A stretch of DNA of 64,000 bases from CAZSNT01 sp964607765. Lineage in GTDB: Bacteria > Verrucomicrobiota > Lentisphaeria > Oligosphaerales > JABHEG01. The stretch's first letter is position 1. Each line of letters starts with the position of its first letter. Under the pieces are notes generated by a model that made no database searches, had not been told where the DNA came from, and worked only from the letters and a program-made list of their open reading frames with translations. Location: NCBI GenBank assembly GCA_964607765.1, contig CAZSNT010000003.1:62001-126000 (forward strand). The letters run 5' to 3'. Positions 19,095 to 26,959 of this stretch are shown here, piece after piece. The translations under genes and the position numbers were made by a program.

Positions 19095-20666
19095 ATGCGT
19101 ACGACTGCATTGTCCCCGATTCTGAAACAGGTTGCTGTCGTCATCGGCTTGAGCAGCGCAGCCGTGTGCTCGGCAGCTGAGTCGACAGATCCGATTCTCG
19201 GCCTCTTTCCTGAGTCCGAAGCGCCGACGTTCTACGGGAGGAACAGCGAGTTCCTCCTGCAGCGGCATCTACAGCACTGGACCCGGAACAGCGACTGGCA
19301 TCCGGAGGTGGACGAGAGAAACGTGTTTCATGTGCGACTGCAGCACAAGTCTGTCGAGGAACGAGGCTGGGAGATCGGGATCGGCAAGGGCGGGCAAATG
19401 TATTCCCTGTGTTCGTCGTTCGGCGAGGCCATGGCCCCACAGACGCCGCACAGTCAGTGGATGGACGAGACCTGGCAGTTCACCACGATCTACGGACATC
19501 TGCTGGGGCGGGATCTGCCAAAGAAGCTGCAGCCCTACGGGAACTCGTTTGTGCACCAGTCCGGGATCTACACGCGCGAAGCGGACATTAAGCCCTTCTA
19601 CTCGCCGATCCTGGCGACGCGCCACGACGCGGAACGCCGGGCTTACTCGCTGCTGTCGTGGGGCCAGATCCCGCATGCCAGCGTTAATCGCAGCGGGATT
19701 CTCGTCTACGTGCAGTATCGTGATCTCGGCGGCGGCGTGATCGAGGTGACGTATGTCATCTACAACTTCGAGGACGAGCCGATGAGCAATCTCGGGCCGT
19801 GGGGCGGAGTCCGCACCTCGGTGTTCCCGGAACACGTCGTCTCAAATCCGGACGGCAGTTACCGGTTCTTCACACCATGGAACTACGGTGCCAAAGGATG
19901 CCGGATCCACTTCGAGGAAACGGGCGGTTGGGCTGCAGCCGTTCAGAATGCGGCAAATCCACACAGCTACGCCATCGGTGTCGTGTTCGGCAGAGAGCTC
20001 GACCGCAAGGGCGAGCACCGAGGCAAACCCCGCTACGACTGTGGCAACAGCCGTCACGGGAAGCGCGACTACACCGTCCAAGCCACCGTCATCAACATCA
20101 AGGACAAGCCGTTCACGCCACACTTCCTGCGCATGTACTTCATCATCGGCACGCTGAGTGAGGTAGCTGGGAAGGCGAACCAACTTGCGGAGTTCGCAGA
20201 CTACGAGCCGCTGGCCTTCACTGAGGCGAAGACGCCGCTTGTGCCGCTGTATCGGAAACGCTACCGTGGGAGGCACGATGTGCTGTCGCGTCAGGCGCCC
20301 GCCAAGGAGGATGCCCAGCCGTTGTGCGAGGTTTACGCGTATCCCGTCAATGGGTCGCTCCCGCTGTTCGTCATAAAGAACAACACAACTGGTGAGTACT
20401 TCGTCACGACCGATCCCTACGCCGAGTGCGAACGCGAGCCGTTCGAGAACCCGTTCAAACCTGGTGATGAGGCGTTCGGCAAGTACCAGAACCGCACGGT
20501 CTATCGCGCCTACAAGCGCAAGACCGATTGGGTGGAGCTGCTCGGTTTCGTCATGCCAAAGGCGGCGTCACAGGCGGGCATCCCCCTGTCGGCTGTCCCC
20601 GGCATGGGCAAGGCTTTTCGATCGGGCGAGAAGGCAGAGGCAACCCAGATCATAGTGCGGCGCTGA
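19095..20666 (+). CDS. Secreted protein of unknown function, paralogue of the 6363 gene
   Basis: 523 residues from ATG 19095, preceded by GAGGA; signal peptide ends 'VCSAAE'. It matches the 752-residue protein at 6363-8621 at both ends but lacks that protein's LamG-like insertion: after 'SFVHQSGIYTREADIK' it goes directly to 'FYSPILATRHD', equivalent to 'LYCPLLASDIP' in the paralogue. Shared blocks 'GGGVIEVTYVIYNF', 'LGPWGGVRTSVF' and 'LFVIKNNTTGEYFVTTDPY' suggest a large beta-domain. No catalytic motif recognised. Both copies sit directly beside a sulfatase, so a binding or processing role in glycan use is a reasonable guess only. Confidence 0.75.
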   Translation: MRTTALSPILKQVAVVIGLSSAAVCSAAESTDPILGLFPESEAPTFYGRNSEFLLQRHLQHWTRNSDWHPEVDERNVFHVRLQHKSVEERGWEIGIGKGGQMYSLCSSFGEAMAPQTPHSQWMDETWQFTTIYGHLLGRDLPKKLQPYGNSFVHQSGIYTREADIKPFYSPILATRHDAERRAYSLLSWGQIPHASVNRSGILVYVQYRDLGGGVIEVTYVIYNFEDEPMSNLGPWGGVRTSVFPEHVVSNPDGSYRFFTPWNYGAKGCRIHFEETGGWAAAVQNAANPHSYAIGVVFGRELDRKGEHRGKPRYDCGNSRHGKRDYTVQATVINIKDKPFTPHFLRMYFIIGTLSEVAGKANQLAEFADYEPLAFTEAKTPLVPLYRKRYRGRHDVLSRQAPAKEDAQPLCEVYAYPVNGSLPLFVIKNNTTGEYFVTTDPYAECEREPFENPFKPGDEAFGKYQNRTVYRAYKRKTDWVELLGFVMPKAASQAGIPLSAVPGMGKAFRSGEKAEATQIIVRR

Positions 20667-20697
20667 TCAGCTATCTTCCGGCTCATAGGAGTCTGCA

Positions 20698-21834
20698 ATG
20701 CAAACACGAATCCGGCAACTGGTCAGTGTGTGGTTCACTCTTTCTGCCGGCCTCTGCTGGGCTCAGGACGCACCGACAGCGCCGCGTCGCCCCGTGCTCC
20801 AAATCATCAACGGGAGCGGGAATACAATTGAGGTCTTCTGGATTAACGCTGAGCAGGAGCGAATCTCGAACGGAACAGCCGAGCCAGGCAAGCAACTGTT
20901 CATCACGACTACCCTCGGCCATCGCTTTGCTGTTGTCGGGCAGGACGACGATCCCGAGACAACCGTTACCAGTGTCGTACCGGTGCAGGCGCTCCGATAC
21001 GACCCTCGGGATGAGGACGGCATACCGGCATTTTACACGCAACGTGCGGATGCGGGCGGGCTTCCCATTGTCGGGTCGGCGAAAGTCAGCGCTTACGCGC
21101 TCAAGGAGGCCGCATATCTGGTTGACCTCATGCTGGCAAAGCGTCCTGATGTACGGACGGCGATGATCCGCAGCGGGGCGCGACTCTGCGTGCTCGCACA
21201 CAACGAATTCACCACGGAGCAGCCGGAGTTCGTGAGGCTGGGCGAACGCCCGGCGAACGGGTTCCCCGGTGTCCCCGGCAAGGACTACTGGGATGCGCGC
21301 GCCCGTGGCATGGGGGGCAGTGAACGTGATCCCTTCTGCTCGTGTGCGGAGGAGAACCTTCTGGCGTACCCGGGCGATCCGTATCCCACCGAGTGCATTC
21401 TCATCCATGAACTCGCGCACAACATCCATCTGCGCGGGATGGTGAACGTGGACCCGACGTTTGACCGCCGACTCAAGGCCGCTTACGACGCGGCAACGGC
21501 GGCCGGCCTGTGGAAGGGGAAATACGCCGGAATCAATCATCACGAGTACTTTGCCGAGGGCGTGCAGTCGTGGTTCGACAACAACCGGGAAGACGACCAC
21601 GATCACAATCACGTGAACACACGAGAGGAATTGGTCGAGTATGACCCGCGTCTGGCCGAGATATGCCGCGAGGTGTTCGGTGACACGGAGCTGCGCTACA
21701 CCAAGCCGGTCACGCGGCTCACAGGACACCTGGCCGGCTACGACCCGACCAAGGCCCCACGGTTCAAGTGGCCGGAGCGATTGAAAGCGGCAAAGAGGCA
21801 GATCCACCAAGCGGCCCTGCAACGCAGCCAGTGA
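20698..21834 (+). CDS. Secreted zinc metallopeptidase with N-terminal VHL-like beta domain
   Basis: 378 residues from ATG 20698, preceded by TAGGAG; signal peptide ends 'GLCWAQ'. Residues 32-82 resemble the beta domain of the von Hippel-Lindau protein: 'IINGSGNTIEVFWIN', 'AEPGKQLFITT' and 'GHRFAVV', matching its N.S...V..W....PG....T..GH.W pattern. The C-terminal half has the gluzincin motif HELAH (237-241) and a downstream 'NHHEYFAEGVQSWF' (281-292), whose Glu could be the third zinc ligand. Cleavage target unknown. It follows the 19095 gene by 31 bases and probably shares its transcript. It converges on the minus-strand pair. VHL assignment is by pattern, not alignment. Confidence 0.75.
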   Translation: MQTRIRQLVSVWFTLSAGLCWAQDAPTAPRRPVLQIINGSGNTIEVFWINAEQERISNGTAEPGKQLFITTTLGHRFAVVGQDDDPETTVTSVVPVQALRYDPRDEDGIPAFYTQRADAGGLPIVGSAKVSAYALKEAAYLVDLMLAKRPDVRTAMIRSGARLCVLAHNEFTTEQPEFVRLGERPANGFPGVPGKDYWDARARGMGGSERDPFCSCAEENLLAYPGDPYPTECILIHELAHNIHLRGMVNVDPTFDRRLKAAYDAATAAGLWKGKYAGINHHEYFAEGVQSWFDNNREDDHDHNHVNTREELVEYDPRLAEICREVFGDTELRYTKPVTRLTGHLAGYDPTKAPRFKWPERLKAAKRQIHQAALQRSQ

Positions 21835-21856
21835 CTCCATGGGCGCCGTGAAGCGG

Positions 21857-21883
21857 GCGACCGAACTGGAAAGCGGCGGTCGC
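21857..21883. terminator. Weak hairpin between convergent genes
   Basis: GCGACCG and CGGTCGC form a 7-bp stem around a 13-base loop in the 53-base gap between two convergent genes. There is no T-run on either side, so termination is only suggested by position. Confidence 0.2.
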
Positions 21884-21887
21884 CGTA

Positions 21888-23114
21888 TCACTCATCGGCG
21901 ACCAGGCGGCGTACGTTGATCTCGCCTGCCGAGTTCGCATCCGGCCCGGTCCGGCAACGGACCGAGAGGACCGGAGAGGCGAGATCCGCTGTCACGGTCA
22001 CGCGGTACGCGGCGTCCTTCGGCGCTTTCCCGGCAAACCCTTCGTGCTCGTCCTGGCTCACGACCCGCTCCCCGTCGAGCAAAGCCACCGACGCGATGCT
22101 CAGCCCGGACTTGCCTCGCCGGTAGGCAAAGACCACCTCGTACGTCCCCGGCTCCGCAAACGCCTTGCCCGGGTCGATCTTCCAGGTCGTTTCCTCTGTG
22201 GAACAGTGCCGCGGCTCCCATCCGTACTCAGGCGTGGGCGGCCCGACGAAACGGCGGGCGATCCGTTGGCAGGCCCGGCCCGCCACAGAATCGGGGTCCA
22301 ACTCGCACCCATCCATGAACGCCCTGTGGGCTTCCGCATTGTGACCTGGCCAACGCCGGTACAGATTCCCGAGGCCGGCGTACAGCCACTGCCTCTGCGC
22401 GTCGCGCAGCCCTTTGCGGGCCAGTTCCTGCTGGAACCATGTCACGCCCTCCTCGAACGTCTTCTTGCCTGCAAACGCCACGGCCTTGCGCAGAGCTGCC
22501 GTCCCGTTGAAGGTGAGGAACGCGACGTACCCGGCGGCGTCTTCGGGGTCCGCGGCCTTCAGCCGCTTGATGATCTCGGCCCGGCGTCCGGCATCCGCTT
22601 CCGCCGCTCGGAAGAGCCAGTCGGCCTTCCCGGCGGCGTTGGCCTCTGCCGCCCGCTTCAGGCAGTCGTCCCGGCGCTCCCGGCTCCGGCGTCGCTCCAG
22701 CAGCCATGCGACTGCCCCGGCTTGCTCGTACGGGAACGCACTTCCATGAACCTGCGCATAGCGCTCGCCGCGCGGGTCGATGAGCACCAGGACCGGGTAG
22801 GTCCCGAACCGGGTCTTGAACCCCTTGTGCCGCTGTGCCAGACGCTTCTTCTGGTCGTCGCTGGGCGATTCCATGACGTCAACGTCGAAGAAAGCAAAGC
22901 CGTTGCCAAGAGCGTCGCGGAAGGTCTTCGCGTCCCACACATTCCTCCGAAACGCCTCGCCGGGCCGGTTCCAGTCGCTGCCGTGCACCAGCACGGCCAG
23001 GTCCCGGCCTTTCTTCTTCGCCGTGTCCAGGGCGGCGGCGTACGTGTCCGCGCTCTGTGCCCAGACACAGCCGGCAAATCCGCCGAGCACTATCAGCAGT
23101 CTGATCATCGCCAT
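21888..23114 (-). CDS. Secreted thioredoxin-fold protein lacking CxxC
   Basis: 408 residues; ATG 23114 (or 23108, better spaced from AAGGA). Signal peptide ends 'GCVWAQ'. Residues ~25-140 look like a thioredoxin-fold: 'KGRDLAVLVHGSDW', 'FAFFDVDV' and 'TYPVLVLIDPRGE' (cis-Pro position), but the usual CxxC is replaced by 'SDWNRPG', so it cannot be a dithiol oxidoreductase. The middle is helical and TPR-like ('LYAGLGNLYRRWPGHNAEAHRAF'), and the C-terminus is a beta-rich domain with 'GTYEVVFAYRRGKSGLSI'. It lies six bases after the transglutaminase-like gene and so is its operon partner. Function unknown. Confidence 0.7.
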   Translation of the reverse strand: MAMIRLLIVLGGFAGCVWAQSADTYAAALDTAKKKGRDLAVLVHGSDWNRPGEAFRRNVWDAKTFRDALGNGFAFFDVDVMESPSDDQKKRLAQRHKGFKTRFGTYPVLVLIDPRGERYAQVHGSAFPYEQAGAVAWLLERRRSRERRDDCLKRAAEANAAGKADWLFRAAEADAGRRAEIIKRLKAADPEDAAGYVAFLTFNGTAALRKAVAFAGKKTFEEGVTWFQQELARKGLRDAQRQWLYAGLGNLYRRWPGHNAEAHRAFMDGCELDPDSVAGRACQRIARRFVGPPTPEYGWEPRHCSTEETTWKIDPGKAFAEPGTYEVVFAYRRGKSGLSIASVALLDGERVVSQDEHEGFAGKAPKDAAYRVTVTADLASPVLSVRCRTGPDANSAGEINVRRLVADE

Positions 23115-23120
23115 TGTCCT

Positions 23121-25316
23121 TCAGCTCAGTCGGCGTCCGTAGACCCGTATGTTCAGCAGGTGGAGGATACCCCGGCCTTCTTTGAACGCCTTCACGTGGC
23201 GAGCGCGAATGCCCTTACCGCGGAGGTCGACTTGCCACGCGCCCTTGGCCTTCCTCAGCACCGCTATCTCCTCCCACTCCTCGCCGTCCTCGGACACCAG
23301 CACATGAAGCGGGACGGCCCGCGCCAACTGTCCGGGACGGTTGACAATCTCGATCCCGGTCAACTCGCCGAAGTGGCGCATCTCGATCCGGACCCACGGA
23401 TTCTCCTCCTCGTTCGAGTGGAACCAACCCCGCCGCTTGCCGGGGATCATGCAATGCAGGTAGGGCGTTTTGTCCCACCGTCCGCTGATGCTGCTGAATT
23501 GGGTGAAGCCGCCCTCCGACAGCAGCTCTCCTTCGAACGCCGGCACGAACTCCCCCGGCTTCTCCAACACGCGCTCGGCGAGCTGTCCCACGGCCCGGAA
23601 CGTGTCCGCATCGCCGTCCTTCTCTGCCGCGACGACCGCTTTCGAGCACATGTCCAAGACGGCTTTCGAGTGGACCTCGCCCTCGTCGGAGGCGAGAACG
23701 CCGCTCACCAAGTCGAAGAAACGTTCCTGCGTCTCTGCGGTCTTCGCCAGCTGTCCGTACGCCCAGGCGAGTGCCGGTCCAAGGTACGCCGACGAGTTGC
23801 GGTGGGCCGACACCACTGTCTCGGCAAACCGGAATCGGGGGGTCTGCTCCTTGCCGACCTGTTTCAGTTGATGGCCCAACGCGCCCTCCACGTTCCAGCG
23901 GCCCGTGCCCCAACCGTCCAGCTTCTCGTGGAACGCCGCCAACAGGGACACACGCTCAGCCGGCGACATGGCGGGCAGGATGCTGGGGTAGACGCGCTTG
24001 GAGATGAGCGTCCACGCCGCCTCAGGGAACGCGGCCAAGCCCGCCAGAACGCCGTCGTGGTAGGCGCGCCATGCCTGCTCGTCCGCTCCTGCGGATCGCA
24101 GCCAGGCCCCGTACCGGTCCCACGCCACGTAATTGGCCGGTTGGGCCTTCACCGCAAGCTCGTAGGCCTCACGCGCCTGCGGGGCTACTCCTGCGTGCGT
24201 CATCTCGACCTGCGGATGATCCCCGCCCGTCGCCTCGGAGAGCTCGACGCGCGGACGGTGACGACGCGCCTGCCAGAGATGCATGTTCGAGGCCTCCCAC
24301 GCCGCCTCGCTACCCAGCATCTCCTCGGTCAGCAACAGCATCTGCCAGGTCTTGCCGTACAGGCTTACGTGAATGCCCCGCTTCCAGCTCAGCGAGTAAG
24401 CGGGGGCCCAGTTCCCGCGGCCCAGTCTCACCGCGTACGCGCAGTGGCCGGGCTCCCCCATAGTGGTCGCCGGGATCCCGTTTGCCACCGCCGCCCCCGC
24501 TCCGTACCCGGACAGCCGCCCGCACACGCCCCCGACGAAACGCGTCATCTCCGTGAAGGACCCGAACGAGCCCTGGAACGGGAAGTAGTACACCCACGAC
24601 TGCACGCTGTCCCCGAAACAGTTGTGGCCGCGGTACGGGACCTGCCAGCATGCCTTGCGGTAGCCGGATACGGGCAGTTTCACGTTGTCGCGCAGCCACT
24701 GCTGGGACGTCGCCTCCCCGTGCATGCTGAGCCTGTGGCCCGTCAGCCACCGTTTCTCCCATGCGCCCAGTGTGTCGTAGACGGGATGGAGCAATTCGTC
24801 TCGGGCGCTGTCGCGGTAGAACGTGTACCGCGTCCAGGCCTGCGCGTCGGTCCAGCCGCAGCTCCCGTAGTCCAGTGCGACAGCGGTCGCCAGCGTCTTG
24901 TCCGCCAGCGTCTCCGCACACGCGCGGTCTTCGCGCCACAAGAAGTGCAGCTTCCGTAAGGCTGCCTCAGGCGCCTTGCCCAACGGCCCCGACAACAGGA
25001 ACATCCGCATCCAGTCGTCGTCGCCCAGGAAGGCCTCGAGGAACGCCTCTCCGTTCGGTTCGGCCCGGAGCTCTTCCAAGTGCCCCACACCCACCGTGTC
25101 GATCAACTCGTACAGCGTCAGAGCCGCGCGGTAGTCGCGGCTCCCCAAAGCCGGTCGGAGCCCGCCTGCGTCCTCCTCGATCCGGTCCAGACGCACCTCG
25201 AGGGCCACGCGCTGTTCGACGAACGGCTCGGCGCGGACTCCGCAGCATGCGAAGACTGTCATGGAAAGCAGACAGGTCGCAAGCCCACGTATCAGATACG
25301 GATTGGACGGGCGCAT
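23121..25316 (-). CDS. Secreted transglutaminase-like protein with C-terminal discoidin-like domain
   Basis: 731 residues with a signal peptide ending 'GVRAE'. The central part has a papain/transglutaminase-like pattern: 'GGVCGRLSGYGAGAAVANG' (Cys265) followed by 'GIPATTMGEPGHCAYAV' (His291), typical of transglutaminase-core proteins in which Cys-His-Asp cleave or cross-link peptides. The C-terminal ~140 residues resemble a discoidin module ('GELTGIEIVNRP', 'VLVSEDGEEWEEIAVL', 'RHVKAF'). It is the first gene of a two-gene minus-strand operon inside an otherwise plus-strand glycan region. Possible roles are peptide cleavage in the envelope or surface cross-linking; neither is demonstrated by the sequence. 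Confidence 0.7.
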   Translation of the reverse strand: MRPSNPYLIRGLATCLLSMTVFACCGVRAEPFVEQRVALEVRLDRIEEDAGGLRPALGSRDYRAALTLYELIDTVGVGHLEELRAEPNGEAFLEAFLGDDDWMRMFLLSGPLGKAPEAALRKLHFLWREDRACAETLADKTLATAVALDYGSCGWTDAQAWTRYTFYRDSARDELLHPVYDTLGAWEKRWLTGHRLSMHGEATSQQWLRDNVKLPVSGYRKACWQVPYRGHNCFGDSVQSWVYYFPFQGSFGSFTEMTRFVGGVCGRLSGYGAGAAVANGIPATTMGEPGHCAYAVRLGRGNWAPAYSLSWKRGIHVSLYGKTWQMLLLTEEMLGSEAAWEASNMHLWQARRHRPRVELSEATGGDHPQVEMTHAGVAPQAREAYELAVKAQPANYVAWDRYGAWLRSAGADEQAWRAYHDGVLAGLAAFPEAAWTLISKRVYPSILPAMSPAERVSLLAAFHEKLDGWGTGRWNVEGALGHQLKQVGKEQTPRFRFAETVVSAHRNSSAYLGPALAWAYGQLAKTAETQERFFDLVSGVLASDEGEVHSKAVLDMCSKAVVAAEKDGDADTFRAVGQLAERVLEKPGEFVPAFEGELLSEGGFTQFSSISGRWDKTPYLHCMIPGKRRGWFHSNEEENPWVRIEMRHFGELTGIEIVNRPGQLARAVPLHVLVSEDGEEWEEIAVLRKAKGAWQVDLRGKGIRARHVKAFKEGRGILHLLNIRVYGRRLS

Positions 25317-25615
25317 TGTGTTTCCTCTCTGTCAAGCTTTGGGGAAGGTAGGCGAGGGATGCCGCAAATGCCAATGGAAACGGACGGATCTGGACGTTCA
25401 CATGATTGCCCCGGGTATGGCAATCGCCCACGCCTTTCCCTATCTTATTGCCATGACCCCGGCTTGCGGGGAGTAGTTGAGGACCATTTGGCCGGGGCGC
25501 CTTGGTGAATTCTGGGTACCCAGAAACGACCGAGAGAGACGCGTGATAAGCCAGAAGGACACAAGAAAACGGAAGATGTTCAGTAAGGGGATTGGTTGTC
25601 TGGTTGGATTGGGAA

Positions 25616-25747
25616 ATGGGCTTCGGCCTCATCTGCGACCGGATGCCCGCCGCCAGCCAGCTGACCGACCCCAAAGCCACGCCGCACTCGATGTGGCTCC
25701 AGCAGAAGGCGTCGGCGGCATCAAGGGCTTCCGTCCGCTCAACAACC
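25616..25747 (+). pseudogene. Relic of an NPCBM-type hydrolase gene (copy of the 13937 gene)
   Basis: Two short pieces of the 13937-16297 gene are fused here. The first reads 'MGFGLICDRMP' and 'SQLTDPKATPH', matching 'MGFSLIYDRMP' and 'SQLTDPKATSH' there. The second reads 'APAEGVGGIKGFRPLNN', matching 'APAEGVGGIKGFRPLDN', about 0.9 kb further on in the parent. The pieces are in different frames. It sits just before the second fucosidase-like gene, exactly as the intact hydrolase precedes the first. The 299 bases to its left (25317-25615), up to the divergent minus-strand gene, hold no gene I can support. Confidence 0.85.
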
Positions 25748-25775
25748 TAACCAGTGAAAGACGAAGGAGACACCG

Positions 25776-26744
25776 ATGCCCACAATGAACAGCGATTGGT
25801 TCCATGAAGCGAAGTGGGGCGTTTTCGTGCACTACGGCCCGAAGCCGGGATGCGGCAGCTGGAGCGAACAGATCGACGCGTTCGACGTCGACGCCGTGGT
25901 TCGGCAGCTCGTGGAAATGAAGGCCGGCTACTTCTTCTTCACCATCAGCCACGGGCACGGCATGTTCTGCTGCCCGAACGAGACCTACGATCGGCTCTTG
26001 GAGCTGAGTCCTGAGGAAAGCCGCTGCTCGAAACGCGACCTGATTGCTGATTTCGCCGACGCACTTGAGCCACACGGGATCCGCATGATGGCTTACCTCC
26101 CGGCCACATGTCCCGGGGACCCCTACGTGACCAAGAAGCTGCGCTGGATCGACGGGCAGACACTGGGTTGGGATATTGAGGGGAATGAGGTACGCCCGGG
26201 CAGGCGCCCCATCGAGTTCATGCGCAACTGGGAGGCGGTGATTCGCGAGATGTCACTGCGCTGGGGCAGGAAGGTGCACGGCTGGTGGATGGACGGCTGC
26301 TACTGGCCGGAGCACATCTACCGGCACGCTGACGAACCGAACTACAAGAGCCTGGCGATGGCTATCAAGGCCGGCAACCCGGACTCCCTGGTGGCCTTCA
26401 ACGGTGGGCTCGAGACCCCGATCATCTCGCACAGCGAGTACGAGGACTACACCTGCGGCGAGATCGGACATCTGCTGCCCGTGTCGAACCGTCGCATGAA
26501 CGGGTCTCTGGTCCCGCTCAGACGTTTCATCGGCGGCGTCCAGTACCACATTCTCACGCACCTGGGCGAGCACTGGGGCGCGCGGCCCGCGCGTTTCCCC
26601 ACCGAACTCGTCGTCGGCTACACCAAACACATCAATGCCACGGGCGGCGTTGTCACCTGGGATGCCGGCATGGATGCGACGGGTAACTTCCAACAGGACC
26701 ACTTCGAGCAATTGAAGGCATTGGGCGAGGCGGCACGACCATGA
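25776..26744 (+). CDS. GH29-like alpha-L-fucosidase, second copy
   Basis: 322 residues from ATG 25776, with AAGGAG seven bases upstream. Very similar along its whole length to 16443-17435: 'DWFHEAKWGVFVHYGPKPG', 'EQIDAFDVDAV', 'KVHGWWMDGCYWPEHIYRH' (candidate nucleophile Asp173) and 'GGVVTWDAGMDATGN'. Like that copy it lacks a signal peptide and the usual C-terminal domain of GH29. The near identity of flanking relics shows it arose by duplication of a hydrolase-fucosidase segment. Both copies keep the same conserved residues, so both are probably functional. A small frame starts in its stop codon. Confidence 0.75.
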   Translation: MPTMNSDWFHEAKWGVFVHYGPKPGCGSWSEQIDAFDVDAVVRQLVEMKAGYFFFTISHGHGMFCCPNETYDRLLELSPEESRCSKRDLIADFADALEPHGIRMMAYLPATCPGDPYVTKKLRWIDGQTLGWDIEGNEVRPGRRPIEFMRNWEAVIREMSLRWGRKVHGWWMDGCYWPEHIYRHADEPNYKSLAMAIKAGNPDSLVAFNGGLETPIISHSEYEDYTCGEIGHLLPVSNRRMNGSLVPLRRFIGGVQYHILTHLGEHWGARPARFPTELVVGYTKHINATGGVVTWDAGMDATGNFQQDHFEQLKALGEAARP

Positions 26745-26884
26745 CCGCTGACTGGGTGCAGGAGTTCCTTGAGCGGACGATTGTGGCCTTTGCCTACAGC
26801 GAGAGCGGCATCGATGACCTCTGCTACAACTCGGGCTCCAAGGGGCATCTCCTCGGAAACTGGTACTGGATGAAAGAGGATTGA
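26741..26884 (+). CDS. Small 47-residue ORF overlapping the fucosidase stop
   Basis: ATG 26741 overlaps the fucosidase stop (ATGA), giving a short acidic peptide beginning 'MTADWVQEFLERTIVAF' and ending 'LLGNWYWMKED'. The coupled start is what one expects of a real downstream gene, but the length and its position just before a transposase segment suggest the surviving start of a gene that was later cut. No family recognised. Confidence 0.35.
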   Translation: MTADWVQEFLERTIVAFAYSESGIDDLCYNSGSKGHLLGNWYWMKED

Positions 26885-26959
26885 CACCAGCGCATCGTTG
26901 TGGCGCGAAAGTCGCGGCTGGCTTTAATGCTGATAGATGATAGCGTACAGAAAGGAGCA

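Noticed and set aside
22044..24959. Plus-strand open frame of 971 codons
   Set aside because: It is antisense to the thioredoxin-fold and transglutaminase-like genes, which have signal peptides and family motifs; the frame is a mirror of their GC-rich codons.
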